Source: Litorimonas haliclonae (lineage in GTDB: Bacteria > Pseudomonadota > Alphaproteobacteria > Caulobacterales > Maricaulaceae). Taken from it: a stretch of DNA of 64,000 bases. Of the stretch, positions 16,791 to 25,219 are shown in pieces; within the stretch, counting starts at the first letter, position 1, and the number at the start of each line of letters is the position of its first letter. The stretch spans positions 62,001 to 126,000 of the forward strand of contig NZ_CBCSCO010000006.1 in assembly GCF_965138505.1 (NCBI RefSeq), in the 5' to 3' direction. The notes beneath the pieces are model-generated. The model did not search any database. It was not told where the DNA came from and saw only the letters and a program-made list of their open reading frames with translations. A program made the translations under genes and the position numbers.

Positions 16791-19700
16791 ATGCCGCTAT
16801 TCAATGCCCGATTCCTAAAAAAGACTATTGGCGAGACTCCGCCTCCGATTCCGGCGGAGCATCGTACGATCCTTGAAAGCTGGTCGGCAGATGTAAAAAC
16901 AAACCGCATCAAGGAAGTCACCGAAAGTCAGATTGAAAGCCGATTCTACGAAGAAATCGTCAAGTCCGTTCTGGGCTATAGCGGGGAAGGGGCTGCCGAA
17001 ACATTCCAAAGCGAACCGAAAGTCAATATCGGCACGGGCATTGTCGATCTGGCGCTGGGGGATTTTGATAAGTCGGGACGTAAGGATGTAAAGGTTCCTT
17101 TCGAATTGAAGGGCGCAAGAACTTCTGACCTCGACGCCATCATGTCCGGACGTAATATCACGCCAGTGCAGCAGGCCTGGCAATATGCTGTCGCCAATTC
17201 CGGCACAAAGTGGATATTGGTCTGTAACATGACAGAGCTGCGGCTTTATTCTTACGATCGGGGCATAAACGAGTATGAGCGGTGGGAGCTTTACCGCCTG
17301 ACCGACCCCTATGAATATGCCCGGTTCAAGCTTTTACTCTCCCCGGAGAACCTGCTCACGGATGTCACGCGCGGTTTGCTCCGCAAATCCCGCGATGTTG
17401 ATCAGGAAATCTCTGAACAACTCTATGCCGATTATAAGGATTTGCGGCTTGGCCTGATTGGCGAAATCCGCCGCACCCGCAAGGATATTCCTGCCGAAAC
17501 CGCCATCAAGACGGCGCAAACCATTCTTGACCGCATCCTCTTTATCGCCTTTGCGGAGGATACGGGGCTCCTACCGGAAAACACGATCAAGAAAGCTTAT
17601 GAATTTCGAAATGATTACGGCGATCCGGTTCCGGCGTGGCAGCAATTCAAGGGCCTGTTCCGCGCCGTGGATAAGGGAAATGAAGCCCTAAAAATTCCGC
17701 GTTACAATGGCGGGCTATTCGAGGAAAACGACCTGATTTCGTCATTGGAGCTGAGCGACACGCTCATGGCCGGGTTCAAGGCCCTGGCCGACTATGATTT
17801 TGCCAGCGAGGTGCGCGTGACGGTGCTGGGGCGGATATTCGAACAATCCATTACCGATCTGGAAGAGCTGCAATCCATCGCGCAAAACGATATTGATTTC
17901 GACGCCCCCAAATCGCTCGGCACGACGGGACGGCGCAAACGTGAAGGGGTTATCTACACGCCAGATTATATCGCCGAATTCATTGTCGATCAGACCATTG
18001 GAACGCGGTTGAAAGAGCTGTTTTCCATGTGCGTCGCCAAATATGCCAAAAAGGGCGAGGTTGAAGATTATGAAAATATCATCTGGAAAAAAGGTAAGTC
18101 GGTCAATGGCAGCACTGATATCGACGCCTGGCGGGCCTATCGTGAGTTGATTTCAGAGTTGAAAGTCGTCGATCCGGCCTGTGGGTCGGGCGTTTTTCTG
18201 GTCACGGCATTCGACTATCTGAAAACAGAATATAACCGGGTAAATAACAAGATAGCCGAGCTCGACCCGAAAGGCGCAATGGACTTGTTCGATACTGACC
18301 GCGAAGTCCTGACGAAAAATCTCTACGGCGTGGATGTGAATGCGGAAAGCGTGGAAATCACCAAGCTCTCGCTCTGGCTGAAAACGGCCAAATATGGCAA
18401 GGTACTGGACAGCCTCGATGGGAATATCAAAGTCGGGGACAGCCTGATCGGCACGTCCAATTTCGCTTATCACGAACATAGTTTTGACTGGCGCACGGCC
18501 TTTCCACAGGTCGAGGACGGATTATTTGATATCGTTCTCGGCAATCCGCCCTATGTGCGTCAGGAACGGTTCAAAGACATCAAAGAGGCGCTAAAGAAAC
18601 GTTATGAGGTCTATCACGGCGTGGCGGATCTGTTCGTCTATTTCTTTGAACGCGGTATGCGGCAGTTAAAAGAGGGCGGACGCCTCGGCTATATCTGCTC
18701 CTCGACCTTTTTCAAAACAAATAGCGGCGGGCCGCTTCGGAATTATATCGCCGCGAACGGCTTGATTGAAACCATGGTGGATTTTGGCGATCTACAGGTC
18801 TTTGAAGGGGTCACAACCTATCCCGCCATTTTGACAGTTAGAAAAGGCACGCCCGCCCCCGGGCGTCATACCAAATTCTGGGTGCTGGACGACCTGCCCA
18901 GAGATAATTTTGCCGCCGCTTATGAGGATAAGGCGCAGGAATTTGACCAGTCTGATCTGTCAAGTGCGGCGTGGAAATTCGAAGCGCCGGAGCTGATTGC
19001 GCTCCGCCGAAAACTGACCGAAGGCCGCAAAACCTTGAAAGAGGTTTATGGGTCGCCCTACCGCGGAATTTTGACAGGCCGAAATGAAGCCTTCGTTATT
19101 GACCGCGCCACGCGTGATAGGTTGGTGAAAGAGGATGGACGGACTGTTGAAAGATTGAAACCTTGGTTGGTCGGACGAGATTTGAAAAAGTGGCGGGTCG
19201 AGCCGCAAGATCAATATCTGATTTTCTTTCCCAAAGGGTGGACAGAAGAGACTTATGGCGAGCTTACGGAAACCAAAGCTTGGCAAAAGTTGGAAACAGA
19301 CTTTCCAGCCATTTGTGAACACCTTCTCCCATATGCGCAGGTGTGTAGAAAACGGACAGATCAAGGGGATTACTGGTGGGAGTTAAGGGCGTGTGATTAT
19401 TACGATAAATTTGAAGAACCGAAGATTATTTATCCTGATTTGTCTCAAGGGCCAAAATTCTCCAGTAATATTAAATGTTATTCTCCCAACACAACATACT
19501 TTATTCCCCAAAATGACGAAGCACTCGTTGGTTTGCTCAATGCTAACATTACTTGGTTTTTCTTAAGAGGAATCTCTGATGCAATGAGAGGTGGTACTTG
19601 GCGCATGTTCTCTCAGAACATTGAACGAATTCCTATTCCGTTTATTACTTCGTCTATTCGAAAAGAAGTAAACTCTTTATCAAAAGTTTGCCAACAGAGC

Positions 19701-20033
19701 TGGGAAAAGACATTTCTAATTATGCGTCGTGTCCAAAATCGTATCCCGGACCTTTGCCCGGACGACCGCGATCCGAAACTGTCCAACAAGCTGAAAGACT
19801 GGCACAGACTACCCGACTTCGCCGCGTTTCGTAAGGAAATCAAGCGCGTTTATAAAACGGATATTCCGCTCTCGGAACGCAGCGAGTGGGAGGCATGGCT
19901 GGAAACGGAACGCACCGCCATCGGAGCGTTACAAGGGCAAATTGCCAGCGCCGAGGCCGAGATTAACCGAATTGTCTATGAGCTGTTCGATCTCACCCCG
20001 GAGGAAATCGCCCTGATCGAGGCAAATGTATAA
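16791..20033 (+). CDS. Single-chain (type IIG-like) restriction-modification enzyme
   Basis: This 1080-residue protein probably combines cleavage, adenine methylation and DNA recognition in one chain. ATG 16791 has an AGGACGGG site; the 30-residue upstream extension is not protein-like. A PD-(D/E)xK-type nuclease pattern lies at about residues 80-110 (IVDLALGDFD ... VPFELKGAR). The methylase motif I is DPACGSGVFL and motif IV is NPPYV, typical of Eco57I/TaqI-class N6-adenine methylases. The C-terminal part resembles a TaqI-like specificity domain. The stretch at about 19.38-19.73 kb is visibly AT-rich compared with the rest. It sits alone between rplY and prs on the opposite strand, with only 2 bases between its stop and the prs stop, which suggests acquisition by transfer. 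Confidence 0.9.
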   Translation: MPLFNARFLKKTIGETPPPIPAEHRTILESWSADVKTNRIKEVTESQIESRFYEEIVKSVLGYSGEGAAETFQSEPKVNIGTGIVDLALGDFDKSGRKDVKVPFELKGARTSDLDAIMSGRNITPVQQAWQYAVANSGTKWILVCNMTELRLYSYDRGINEYERWELYRLTDPYEYARFKLLLSPENLLTDVTRGLLRKSRDVDQEISEQLYADYKDLRLGLIGEIRRTRKDIPAETAIKTAQTILDRILFIAFAEDTGLLPENTIKKAYEFRNDYGDPVPAWQQFKGLFRAVDKGNEALKIPRYNGGLFEENDLISSLELSDTLMAGFKALADYDFASEVRVTVLGRIFEQSITDLEELQSIAQNDIDFDAPKSLGTTGRRKREGVIYTPDYIAEFIVDQTIGTRLKELFSMCVAKYAKKGEVEDYENIIWKKGKSVNGSTDIDAWRAYRELISELKVVDPACGSGVFLVTAFDYLKTEYNRVNNKIAELDPKGAMDLFDTDREVLTKNLYGVDVNAESVEITKLSLWLKTAKYGKVLDSLDGNIKVGDSLIGTSNFAYHEHSFDWRTAFPQVEDGLFDIVLGNPPYVRQERFKDIKEALKKRYEVYHGVADLFVYFFERGMRQLKEGGRLGYICSSTFFKTNSGGPLRNYIAANGLIETMVDFGDLQVFEGVTTYPAILTVRKGTPAPGRHTKFWVLDDLPRDNFAAAYEDKAQEFDQSDLSSAAWKFEAPELIALRRKLTEGRKTLKEVYGSPYRGILTGRNEAFVIDRATRDRLVKEDGRTVERLKPWLVGRDLKKWRVEPQDQYLIFFPKGWTEETYGELTETKAWQKLETDFPAICEHLLPYAQVCRKRTDQGDYWWELRACDYYDKFEEPKIIYPDLSQGPKFSSNIKCYSPNTTYFIPQNDEALVGLLNANITWFFLRGISDAMRGGTWRMFSQNIERIPIPFITSSIRKEVNSLSKVCQQSWEKTFLIMRRVQNRIPDLCPDDRDPKLSNKLKDWHRLPDFAAFRKEIKRVYKTDIPLSERSEWEAWLETERTAIGALQGQIASAEAEINRIVYELFDLTPEEIALIEANV

Positions 20034-20035
20034 GC

Positions 20036-20977
20036 CTAACTGAACAGTTTGGAGACGCTTTCGTCATTGGCAATACGGCGGATAGCTTCGCCGAGCAGGG
20101 TCGCTGTGGAGCATTCGCGAATCTTCGGGCAATTTTTGACGGCGTCCGGTTGCGCAATGGTGTCTGTGATAACAACTTCTGTCAGCTCTGACTTGGTAAT
20201 GCGTTCCACCGCCGGATCGGATAATACGCCGTGGGTGATATAGGCAGAAACGGTATTGGCCCCGTGATCCTTGAGCGCTTTAGCTGCATTGCAGAGCGTC
20301 CCACCGGAATCGATGATATCATCATAGAGGATACAGCTACGTCCTGCGACATCGCCGATAATGTTCATGACTTCTGATTCGCCGGCTTTGGGGCGGCGTT
20401 TATCGACAATGGCGATATCGGCATTAAACATTTTCGCGATAGCGCGGGTTCTTACGACGCCGCCCGTGTCCGGAGAGACAAACAACAGATTTTCCCGATC
20501 CGACGCCGTAAAACGATCTTTGATGTCATTCACAAAGACGGGCTGTCCGAAAAGATTGTCCGTTGGGATGTCGAAAAACCCCTGAATTTGTCCGGCGTGG
20601 AGGTCAACGGTCAGAACGCGGTGAGCGCCCGCCTTAGAAATCAGATTAGCTACGAGTTTGGCCGAGATCGGGGTCCGTCCACCTGTTTTTCTGTCCTGAC
20701 GGGCATAGCCGAAATAAGGAATGACAGCCGTGATGCGCTGCGCCGAAGCCCGGACAAGCGCGTCGATCAGGATGAGGAGTTCCATCAAATGATCATTAGC
20801 GGGGGCCGAAGTCGGCTGAACAAGGAATATATCCTCACCGCGCACATTTTCATTTATTTTGGCGAAAATTTCCTGATCGCGGAACCGTTCTATATCAACG
20901 GAGGTGAGCGGAATATCGAGAACATCGGCGATGCCCCGGGCGAGAGGTTCATTGGCCGTGCCGCTGATCAGTTTCAT
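20036..20977 (-). CDS. prs: Ribose-phosphate pyrophosphokinase (PRPP synthetase)
   Basis: This enzyme makes PRPP from ribose 5-phosphate and ATP for purine, pyrimidine, NAD, histidine and tryptophan synthesis. It is full length at 313 residues. The flexible-loop and metal-site segments are present: DIFLVQPTSAPANDHLMELL, RQDRKTGGRTPISAKLVANLI, VDLHAGQIQGFF, and the PRPP loop LYDDIIDSGGTLCNAA. Its stop abuts the convergent restriction-modification gene with a 2-base gap, so no terminator of its own remains there. Confidence 0.97.
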   Translation of the reverse strand: MKLISGTANEPLARGIADVLDIPLTSVDIERFRDQEIFAKINENVRGEDIFLVQPTSAPANDHLMELLILIDALVRASAQRITAVIPYFGYARQDRKTGGRTPISAKLVANLISKAGAHRVLTVDLHAGQIQGFFDIPTDNLFGQPVFVNDIKDRFTASDRENLLFVSPDTGGVVRTRAIAKMFNADIAIVDKRRPKAGESEVMNIIGDVAGRSCILYDDIIDSGGTLCNAAKALKDHGANTVSAYITHGVLSDPAVERITKSELTEVVITDTIAQPDAVKNCPKIRECSTATLLGEAIRRIANDESVSKLFS

Positions 20978-21083
20978 GCGATTTTATCCGTATCAAGAGC
21001 CGCTGGCAAAACGCCGGTAGGCTCGGTCGTGTTAGGGGCGTCTTAGGGGGGCGAATCAGGTGAGTCTAGAGCTGAGAGGTGAT

Positions 21084-21833
21084 TCACCTGCGGATTATGA
21101 CAGAAAGATTACGCCCATAGCCTTTCACCCCCTCATGGGTGTTGCGGCGATAGCTGAAATAGTCCTCGGCTTGGCCATAAGTACAGTCGCCAAGCCAGGC
21201 GCAGCTTTCAATGCCACTCGCTCTCAGGCGCGACAGGATAAAACCCGGCAGGTCAAAATGCGGAATGTCTTTTGCGCTATCTTTGAAAAACCGCTCAAAT
21301 GTCTCGTCGATGTCCATAAATTCCGATTTGAACGCGTCCCCGACTTCGTAATTGGGTTGGCTGATACACGCGCCTAGCACCGCAGACATATTGGCGGGGG
21401 AGGCGCCAGCCTCACACATGGCGGCAACTGTGCTCTCGACAATTCCGCCCAGCGCCCCGCGCCATCCGGCGTGGCACGCGCCGATGACTCCGGCTTCTGC
21501 GTCTTCAAACAGGACAGGGCCACAATCGGCGGAAAGAACGGAGAGAGCAATGCCCTTGGTTGTCGTGACTAGACCATCTGCCTTTAAAGGCGAAGAGGGC
21601 GGCTCTGAGATGATTTCAACCTGATCCGAATGGATCTGATGAAGACTGACCAGGTGATCAGCCTGGAGGGCGTCTGATATCCGCTTTCGGTTTTCGGCGA
21701 CATCCATCGGACTGTCCTCCGAGCGTTCTCCGGCGTTCAGACTTTCGTAAATCCCTTGAGACACGCCGCCTTGCCGACCAAAGAAACCGTGGCTTGAGGT
21801 GAGGGAGGAGTGGGTCTTAAATGGAGGCGTCAT
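21084..21833 (-). CDS. pgeF: Peptidoglycan editing factor PgeF / laccase-domain protein
   Basis: This YfiH/DUF152-family copper- or zinc-dependent protein is linked to purine nucleoside cleavage and to removal of misincorporated serine from peptidoglycan precursors. The His-Cys-His metal site is visible in SLHQIHSDQV, VLSADCGPVLFED and ACHAGWRGALGGIVE. The ATG at 21833 overlaps the upstream methyltransferase stop by 4 bases (ATGA), giving 249 residues. It is the last gene of the lgt-methyltransferase-pgeF operon. Confidence 0.92.
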   Translation of the reverse strand: MTPPFKTHSSLTSSHGFFGRQGGVSQGIYESLNAGERSEDSPMDVAENRKRISDALQADHLVSLHQIHSDQVEIISEPPSSPLKADGLVTTTKGIALSVLSADCGPVLFEDAEAGVIGACHAGWRGALGGIVESTVAAMCEAGASPANMSAVLGACISQPNYEVGDAFKSEFMDIDETFERFFKDSAKDIPHFDLPGFILSRLRASGIESCAWLGDCTYGQAEDYFSYRRNTHEGVKGYGRNLSVIIRR

Positions 21834-22939
21834 TCTCGAAATCCTAACGGTGTTTGCAGGCCGGGGGATTGTAGACACACGGCCTTAAACAACTCTCCCA
21901 TTTCCGCTTCATCCGTCAGGCGGTGAAGTTGCCGCGCTATGACGGCCTTCGAATCAGGTTGAGCTCGAGCGAGGGCCACGGCGCGCATTTCCAGCCCAAG
22001 TTTAGACAGAAACTCCCTCTGGGTCACGGGGCCACTCGTGGTTAAACCTTCGGAGTCTCCCACCTGGATCAAGGTTTGGAAATCAACCCGCGCGGTCAGG
22101 TCACTCTCGCCCGGCTGCTCGAACACACCAATTTTCTTATGCCGCTTCAGGGCTTGGAGCGTGTCGCCAAATTCTGTGACTTCCGGGCCATAATCAATAA
22201 AGAGCGCGCGGCCCGGATGCGCTTTAAATCGCGTCTTCAGAGTCTCTATGATTTGATGAAGGGAAGGGCAGGTTTCTAGTAACTCGTCCTTTCTGGCCTC
22301 GCTTTGGGCGTCAGGAATAAAACTCTTCGCCGTTGCACCTATCGGCTCAGGGCCAATTTCAAACCGCAGACGGCCATCTTCATCCAGTCCCACATGGCGT
22401 TCATGCCAGCCGTCTTTTCCAGCAAAGGGATCGCGTTGCACGAATTGCCGTATAGGGAGGCAGTCGAGAAATTCATTTCCGACTACCAAGGACGGGCCGG
22501 CTGGCGCGGTCTCAAGACTTGTAACCCATTGAACCGGAAAACCGAGATGTCCGAGTGTCTGCCCTTGCACGGCTTCGAGGGCGGAGGAGGCTTCGATCAA
22601 GACGACCTGAACAGCTTTTTTAAAATCTTTATCCAAAGACGCCGCGCGAAGCATGTCGCCCATCATTACGCCGCGGCCAGGGCCGAGCTCAATTAGGAAA
22701 AACGGATCGGGCTTTCCTAAATCCATCCAGCTTTGCAGGGCGAAAAGCCCCAGAACTTCACCGAACATCTGGCTGATTTCGGGGGCAGTGATAAAATCTC
22801 CGGCGCTGCCGAGAGGGTCGCGGGTGGGATAGAATCCGTCCACCGGATCAAGCAGGCACAGCGTCATATATTCGGCGACGCTGATGGGGCCAGTTGATTT
22901 TATAAGCGCCTTAATCCGGTCTTCGAGCTTCGTACTCAT
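21830..22939 (-). CDS. MidA/NDUFAF7-type SAM-dependent methyltransferase
   Basis: The 369-residue protein belongs to the MidA/NDUFAF7 family. In mitochondria NDUFAF7 dimethylates an arginine of the complex I subunit NDUFS2. The family N-terminus ISVAEYMTLCLLDPVDGFYPTRDPLGSAGDFITAPEISQMFGE and the SAM-site LIELGPGRGVMMGDMLR are clear, with VVGNEFLDCLPIRQFVQRD in the middle. It overlaps lgt by 4 bases at its start and pgeF by 4 at its end, so the three are translationally coupled. A complex I assembly role is inferred from the family. Confidence 0.9.
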   Translation of the reverse strand: MSTKLEDRIKALIKSTGPISVAEYMTLCLLDPVDGFYPTRDPLGSAGDFITAPEISQMFGEVLGLFALQSWMDLGKPDPFFLIELGPGRGVMMGDMLRAASLDKDFKKAVQVVLIEASSALEAVQGQTLGHLGFPVQWVTSLETAPAGPSLVVGNEFLDCLPIRQFVQRDPFAGKDGWHERHVGLDEDGRLRFEIGPEPIGATAKSFIPDAQSEARKDELLETCPSLHQIIETLKTRFKAHPGRALFIDYGPEVTEFGDTLQALKRHKKIGVFEQPGESDLTARVDFQTLIQVGDSEGLTTSGPVTQREFLSKLGLEMRAVALARAQPDSKAVIARQLHRLTDEAEMGELFKAVCLQSPGLQTPLGFRE

Positions 22940-23856
22940 TTTTTAGGTTTAGCTGTCTCGGGGTCGGCCACGCGTTTCGGCGAAACAGGGGAACGTTTCC
23001 AGGCCCAGATCATCAAGATTGCGCCGATTACGATCATGGGAAGGGAATACGCCATGCCGCGCGTGAGTTCGCCGATAAGAGGGTAAGTCCCGAACTGCGG
23101 GATATTGTCCGGCGTCCGGACAAACTCAACGCTGAAACGGAACAGACCATAAAAGAACATGAGCGCGCCAAAAACGACGCCCGGCTTGGTCAGCGCTTTA
23201 AATCTCGTGCAAAGAATACGTAGGATAAGCCAGAGAACAAACCCCTCGAGAAAGGCTTCGTAAAGCTGGCTCGGATGGCGAGGTTGAGAATCCGGAGCGG
23301 TTGAAAAAATAAACCCCCAAGGCACATCTGTGACGCGGCCATAAAGCTCTTCATTGACGAAATTTGTGAGCCTGACCAAGCCCAAACCAATCGGCGCGCC
23401 GACGCTTGCCATATCTCCGATGCGGAGCTTGGGAACCTTTGTCCGCCAGCTCGAATAAGCGCAGGCCGCGACCACGCCGAGAAAGCCCCCATGAAAACTC
23501 ATCCCGCCTGTCCAGACTTTGAAAATATCCAGAGGCGCTTCCCAAATTGTGGAGGTAGAATAGAAAAGTATATAACCGAGACGCCCGCCAACAATAATGC
23601 CGAGCAGGCAGTAGAACATCAAATCCTGCAGCATGGTTTTGGTCGGCACGACTTCGGGTAGGCGCGTGGCCCCATTGGCGATCCAGATATCTTTACGCTG
23701 GCACAGGCGATTGGCGTAATAATAGGCCCCGAACACACCCACGAGGTAGGCGAGGCCGTACCATTTGACCGAGAGCGGCCCGATAGAAAAAGCCTCGTCA
23801 CTCAGCCAGGTCGGAAAGACAATTGCCTGAAAGTCAGATATCAATGCCAAAAACAT
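22936..23856 (-). CDS. lgt: Phosphatidylglycerol-prolipoprotein diacylglyceryl transferase
   Basis: This inner-membrane enzyme attaches diacylglycerol to the lipobox cysteine of prolipoproteins. It has seven predicted membrane segments and the Lgt landmarks SVKWYGLAYLVGV, GGRLGYILFY, GGMSFHGGFLGV and RLTNFVNEELYGRVTDVPWG, with HPSQLYEAFLEG later. At 306 residues it is normal. It is the first gene of an operon with the methyltransferase and pgeF, and is divergent from ubiK. Lipoproteins predicted elsewhere in the window would be its substrates. Confidence 0.96.
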   Translation of the reverse strand: MFLALISDFQAIVFPTWLSDEAFSIGPLSVKWYGLAYLVGVFGAYYYANRLCQRKDIWIANGATRLPEVVPTKTMLQDLMFYCLLGIIVGGRLGYILFYSTSTIWEAPLDIFKVWTGGMSFHGGFLGVVAACAYSSWRTKVPKLRIGDMASVGAPIGLGLVRLTNFVNEELYGRVTDVPWGFIFSTAPDSQPRHPSQLYEAFLEGFVLWLILRILCTRFKALTKPGVVFGALMFFYGLFRFSVEFVRTPDNIPQFGTYPLIGELTRGMAYSLPMIVIGAILMIWAWKRSPVSPKRVADPETAKPKK

Positions 23857-23983
23857 GCAAACCCTGCCAAATTATGTGTTCAAGACATTATTTGCCTTTG
23901 ATAAGGACTCAAACATCTGGAAAAGCCTCTAACCCGTCCCTATCTATGAATCAAAGCCAAACTCTGTTTAAAAGGCCAAAGTG

Positions 23984-24361
23984 ATGCAAAGCAAATCCCG
24001 TCCTCTCGACGATATTTCAAATTTCCTGACAAATGCCGCCGGGGCGCTCAAAGGCGTCGGTGATGAAGTCAAAGCCATGTCCCGCTCTCAGGCAGAAAAA
24101 TTCATTGCCGATATGGATTTGGTCAGCCGGGATGAACATGAAGTTCTGAAAGCGCGGCTAGACAAAGCCCTCGCCGAAATCGAAGCGTTAAAAAAGGCAA
24201 AGAGCCCGAAACCCGCTGCCAAGAAAAGCGCATCCACCAAGAAACCTGCCTCAACCAAAAAAACCGTTTCTGCCGCGAAAGAAGGATCTGCAAAAAAATC
24301 TGCGACAGCAAGAGCAGGTGCAAAGAAGCCTGCCTCAACCAAGTCTAATAAGTCGTCTTGA
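23984..24361 (+). CDS. ubiK: UbiK/BMFP family accessory protein
   Basis: This is a small coiled-coil protein of the UbiK (BMFP, membrane fusogenic) family, which assists ubiquinone biosynthesis in E. coli. The N-terminal part, ISNFLTNAAGALKGVGDEVKAMSRSQAEKFIADMDLVSRDEHEVLKARLDKALAEIEALKK, is diagnostic. The C-terminal 55 residues are a Lys/Ala/Ser-rich low-complexity tail (KKSASTKKPASTKK repeats) of the kind common in alphaproteobacterial versions. ATG 23984 follows AAAGG; a GTG directly before it is less likely. A strong terminator follows. Confidence 0.9.
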   Translation: MQSKSRPLDDISNFLTNAAGALKGVGDEVKAMSRSQAEKFIADMDLVSRDEHEVLKARLDKALAEIEALKKAKSPKPAAKKSASTKKPASTKKTVSAAKEGSAKKSATARAGAKKPASTKSNKSS

Positions 24362-24402
24362 CCCTCTGCGACGACTTTTGAACATATAATTATATTTTTC
24401 GA

Positions 24403-24427
24403 GGAGCCTCCAAATCGGAGGCTTTTT
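24403..24427 (+). terminator. Rho-independent terminator of ubiK
   Basis: The stem AGCCTCC (24405-24411) pairs with GGAGGCT (24417-24423) around a 5-base loop, followed by TTTTT. It lies about 45 bases after the ubiK stop. Confidence 0.85.
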
Positions 24428-24660
24428 CATTGCCCGCAATATAATTACAGAGCTGTCAGCTAGATGAACCTCTGACAACAGGGGCGTTCAGTTTCTGTTC
24501 AACCGTGTTACTCTATAACAAGACTTGCGTGCGTCCCCCCTGATTCGCCCCGTCATCCGAGACTTTGCAAATCGGGGCACGTAGCAGGGCGGTTGCTCTT
24601 TTCGATGGTATGGTGGTTCTCTCTCTCCCCCGCATCGAAAACAGCGCCGCCTCTGTCTTT

Positions 24661-25173
24661 TTAAGGGAAGGTATGTCCGCCGCCATTGCCCGTTGATCCT
24701 TCAGGGTCAAAAAAGAAGAGGCGATTATAGGTCTTGCCTGCAAGACGGATACCGACGGACAGATATCCCGATATCTTCCATTGCCCGTTCTCCGCCTTAA
24801 CCGGCAAGGTCATATCTCCTTCGACAATTACCTTCATCCGGTCGGATCCAGCTTGGGCGGCCGTAGGCGGCGCCCAGTGGTCTACTCTGGAGGCTGCGCT
24901 TTCTTTGCTGAATGGGGACAGGTCATACTTCCCGACACTGGAAGTTCCAATTGAAATTATCGTGCAGTCAGTGACGGAGACGCCAATATCATCGGAAGCA
25001 TTTCCCGTGGCCGTTATTTTAAAACCGAGCGTATCTCCGGCGGTGAAGTGATAGGTTCCGGCAAGGGCGCCCTCTATGACTTCAGGCGACCCCTCGGGTG
25101 AGGTAATTTTATATTGTAAACTTCGCGTGATTTGGTTCACGTCAAATTCGAGTTCTAAAACATAATCAGTCAT
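24661..25173 (-). CDS. Hypothetical beta-rich protein
   Basis: I do not recognise this 170-residue protein. It has no signal peptide or membrane segment. The sequence is all-beta in character (VLELEFDVNQITRSLQYKITSPEG, HFTAGDTLGFKITATG), with a glycine-rich C-terminus (FFFDPEGSTGNGGGHTFP). In outline it resembles small PixA/AidA-like inclusion-body sandwich proteins, but that comparison is weak. It follows the CadC-like regulator by 46 bases on the same strand and may be cotranscribed or regulated by it. Confidence 0.6.
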   Translation of the reverse strand: MTDYVLELEFDVNQITRSLQYKITSPEGSPEVIEGALAGTYHFTAGDTLGFKITATGNASDDIGVSVTDCTIISIGTSSVGKYDLSPFSKESAASRVDHWAPPTAAQAGSDRMKVIVEGDMTLPVKAENGQWKISGYLSVGIRLAGKTYNRLFFFDPEGSTGNGGGHTFP

Positions 25174-25219
25174 AAGCGCCCATATTAAATGTGTGATGAA
25201 GTGAATTTTATAGCGGAGG

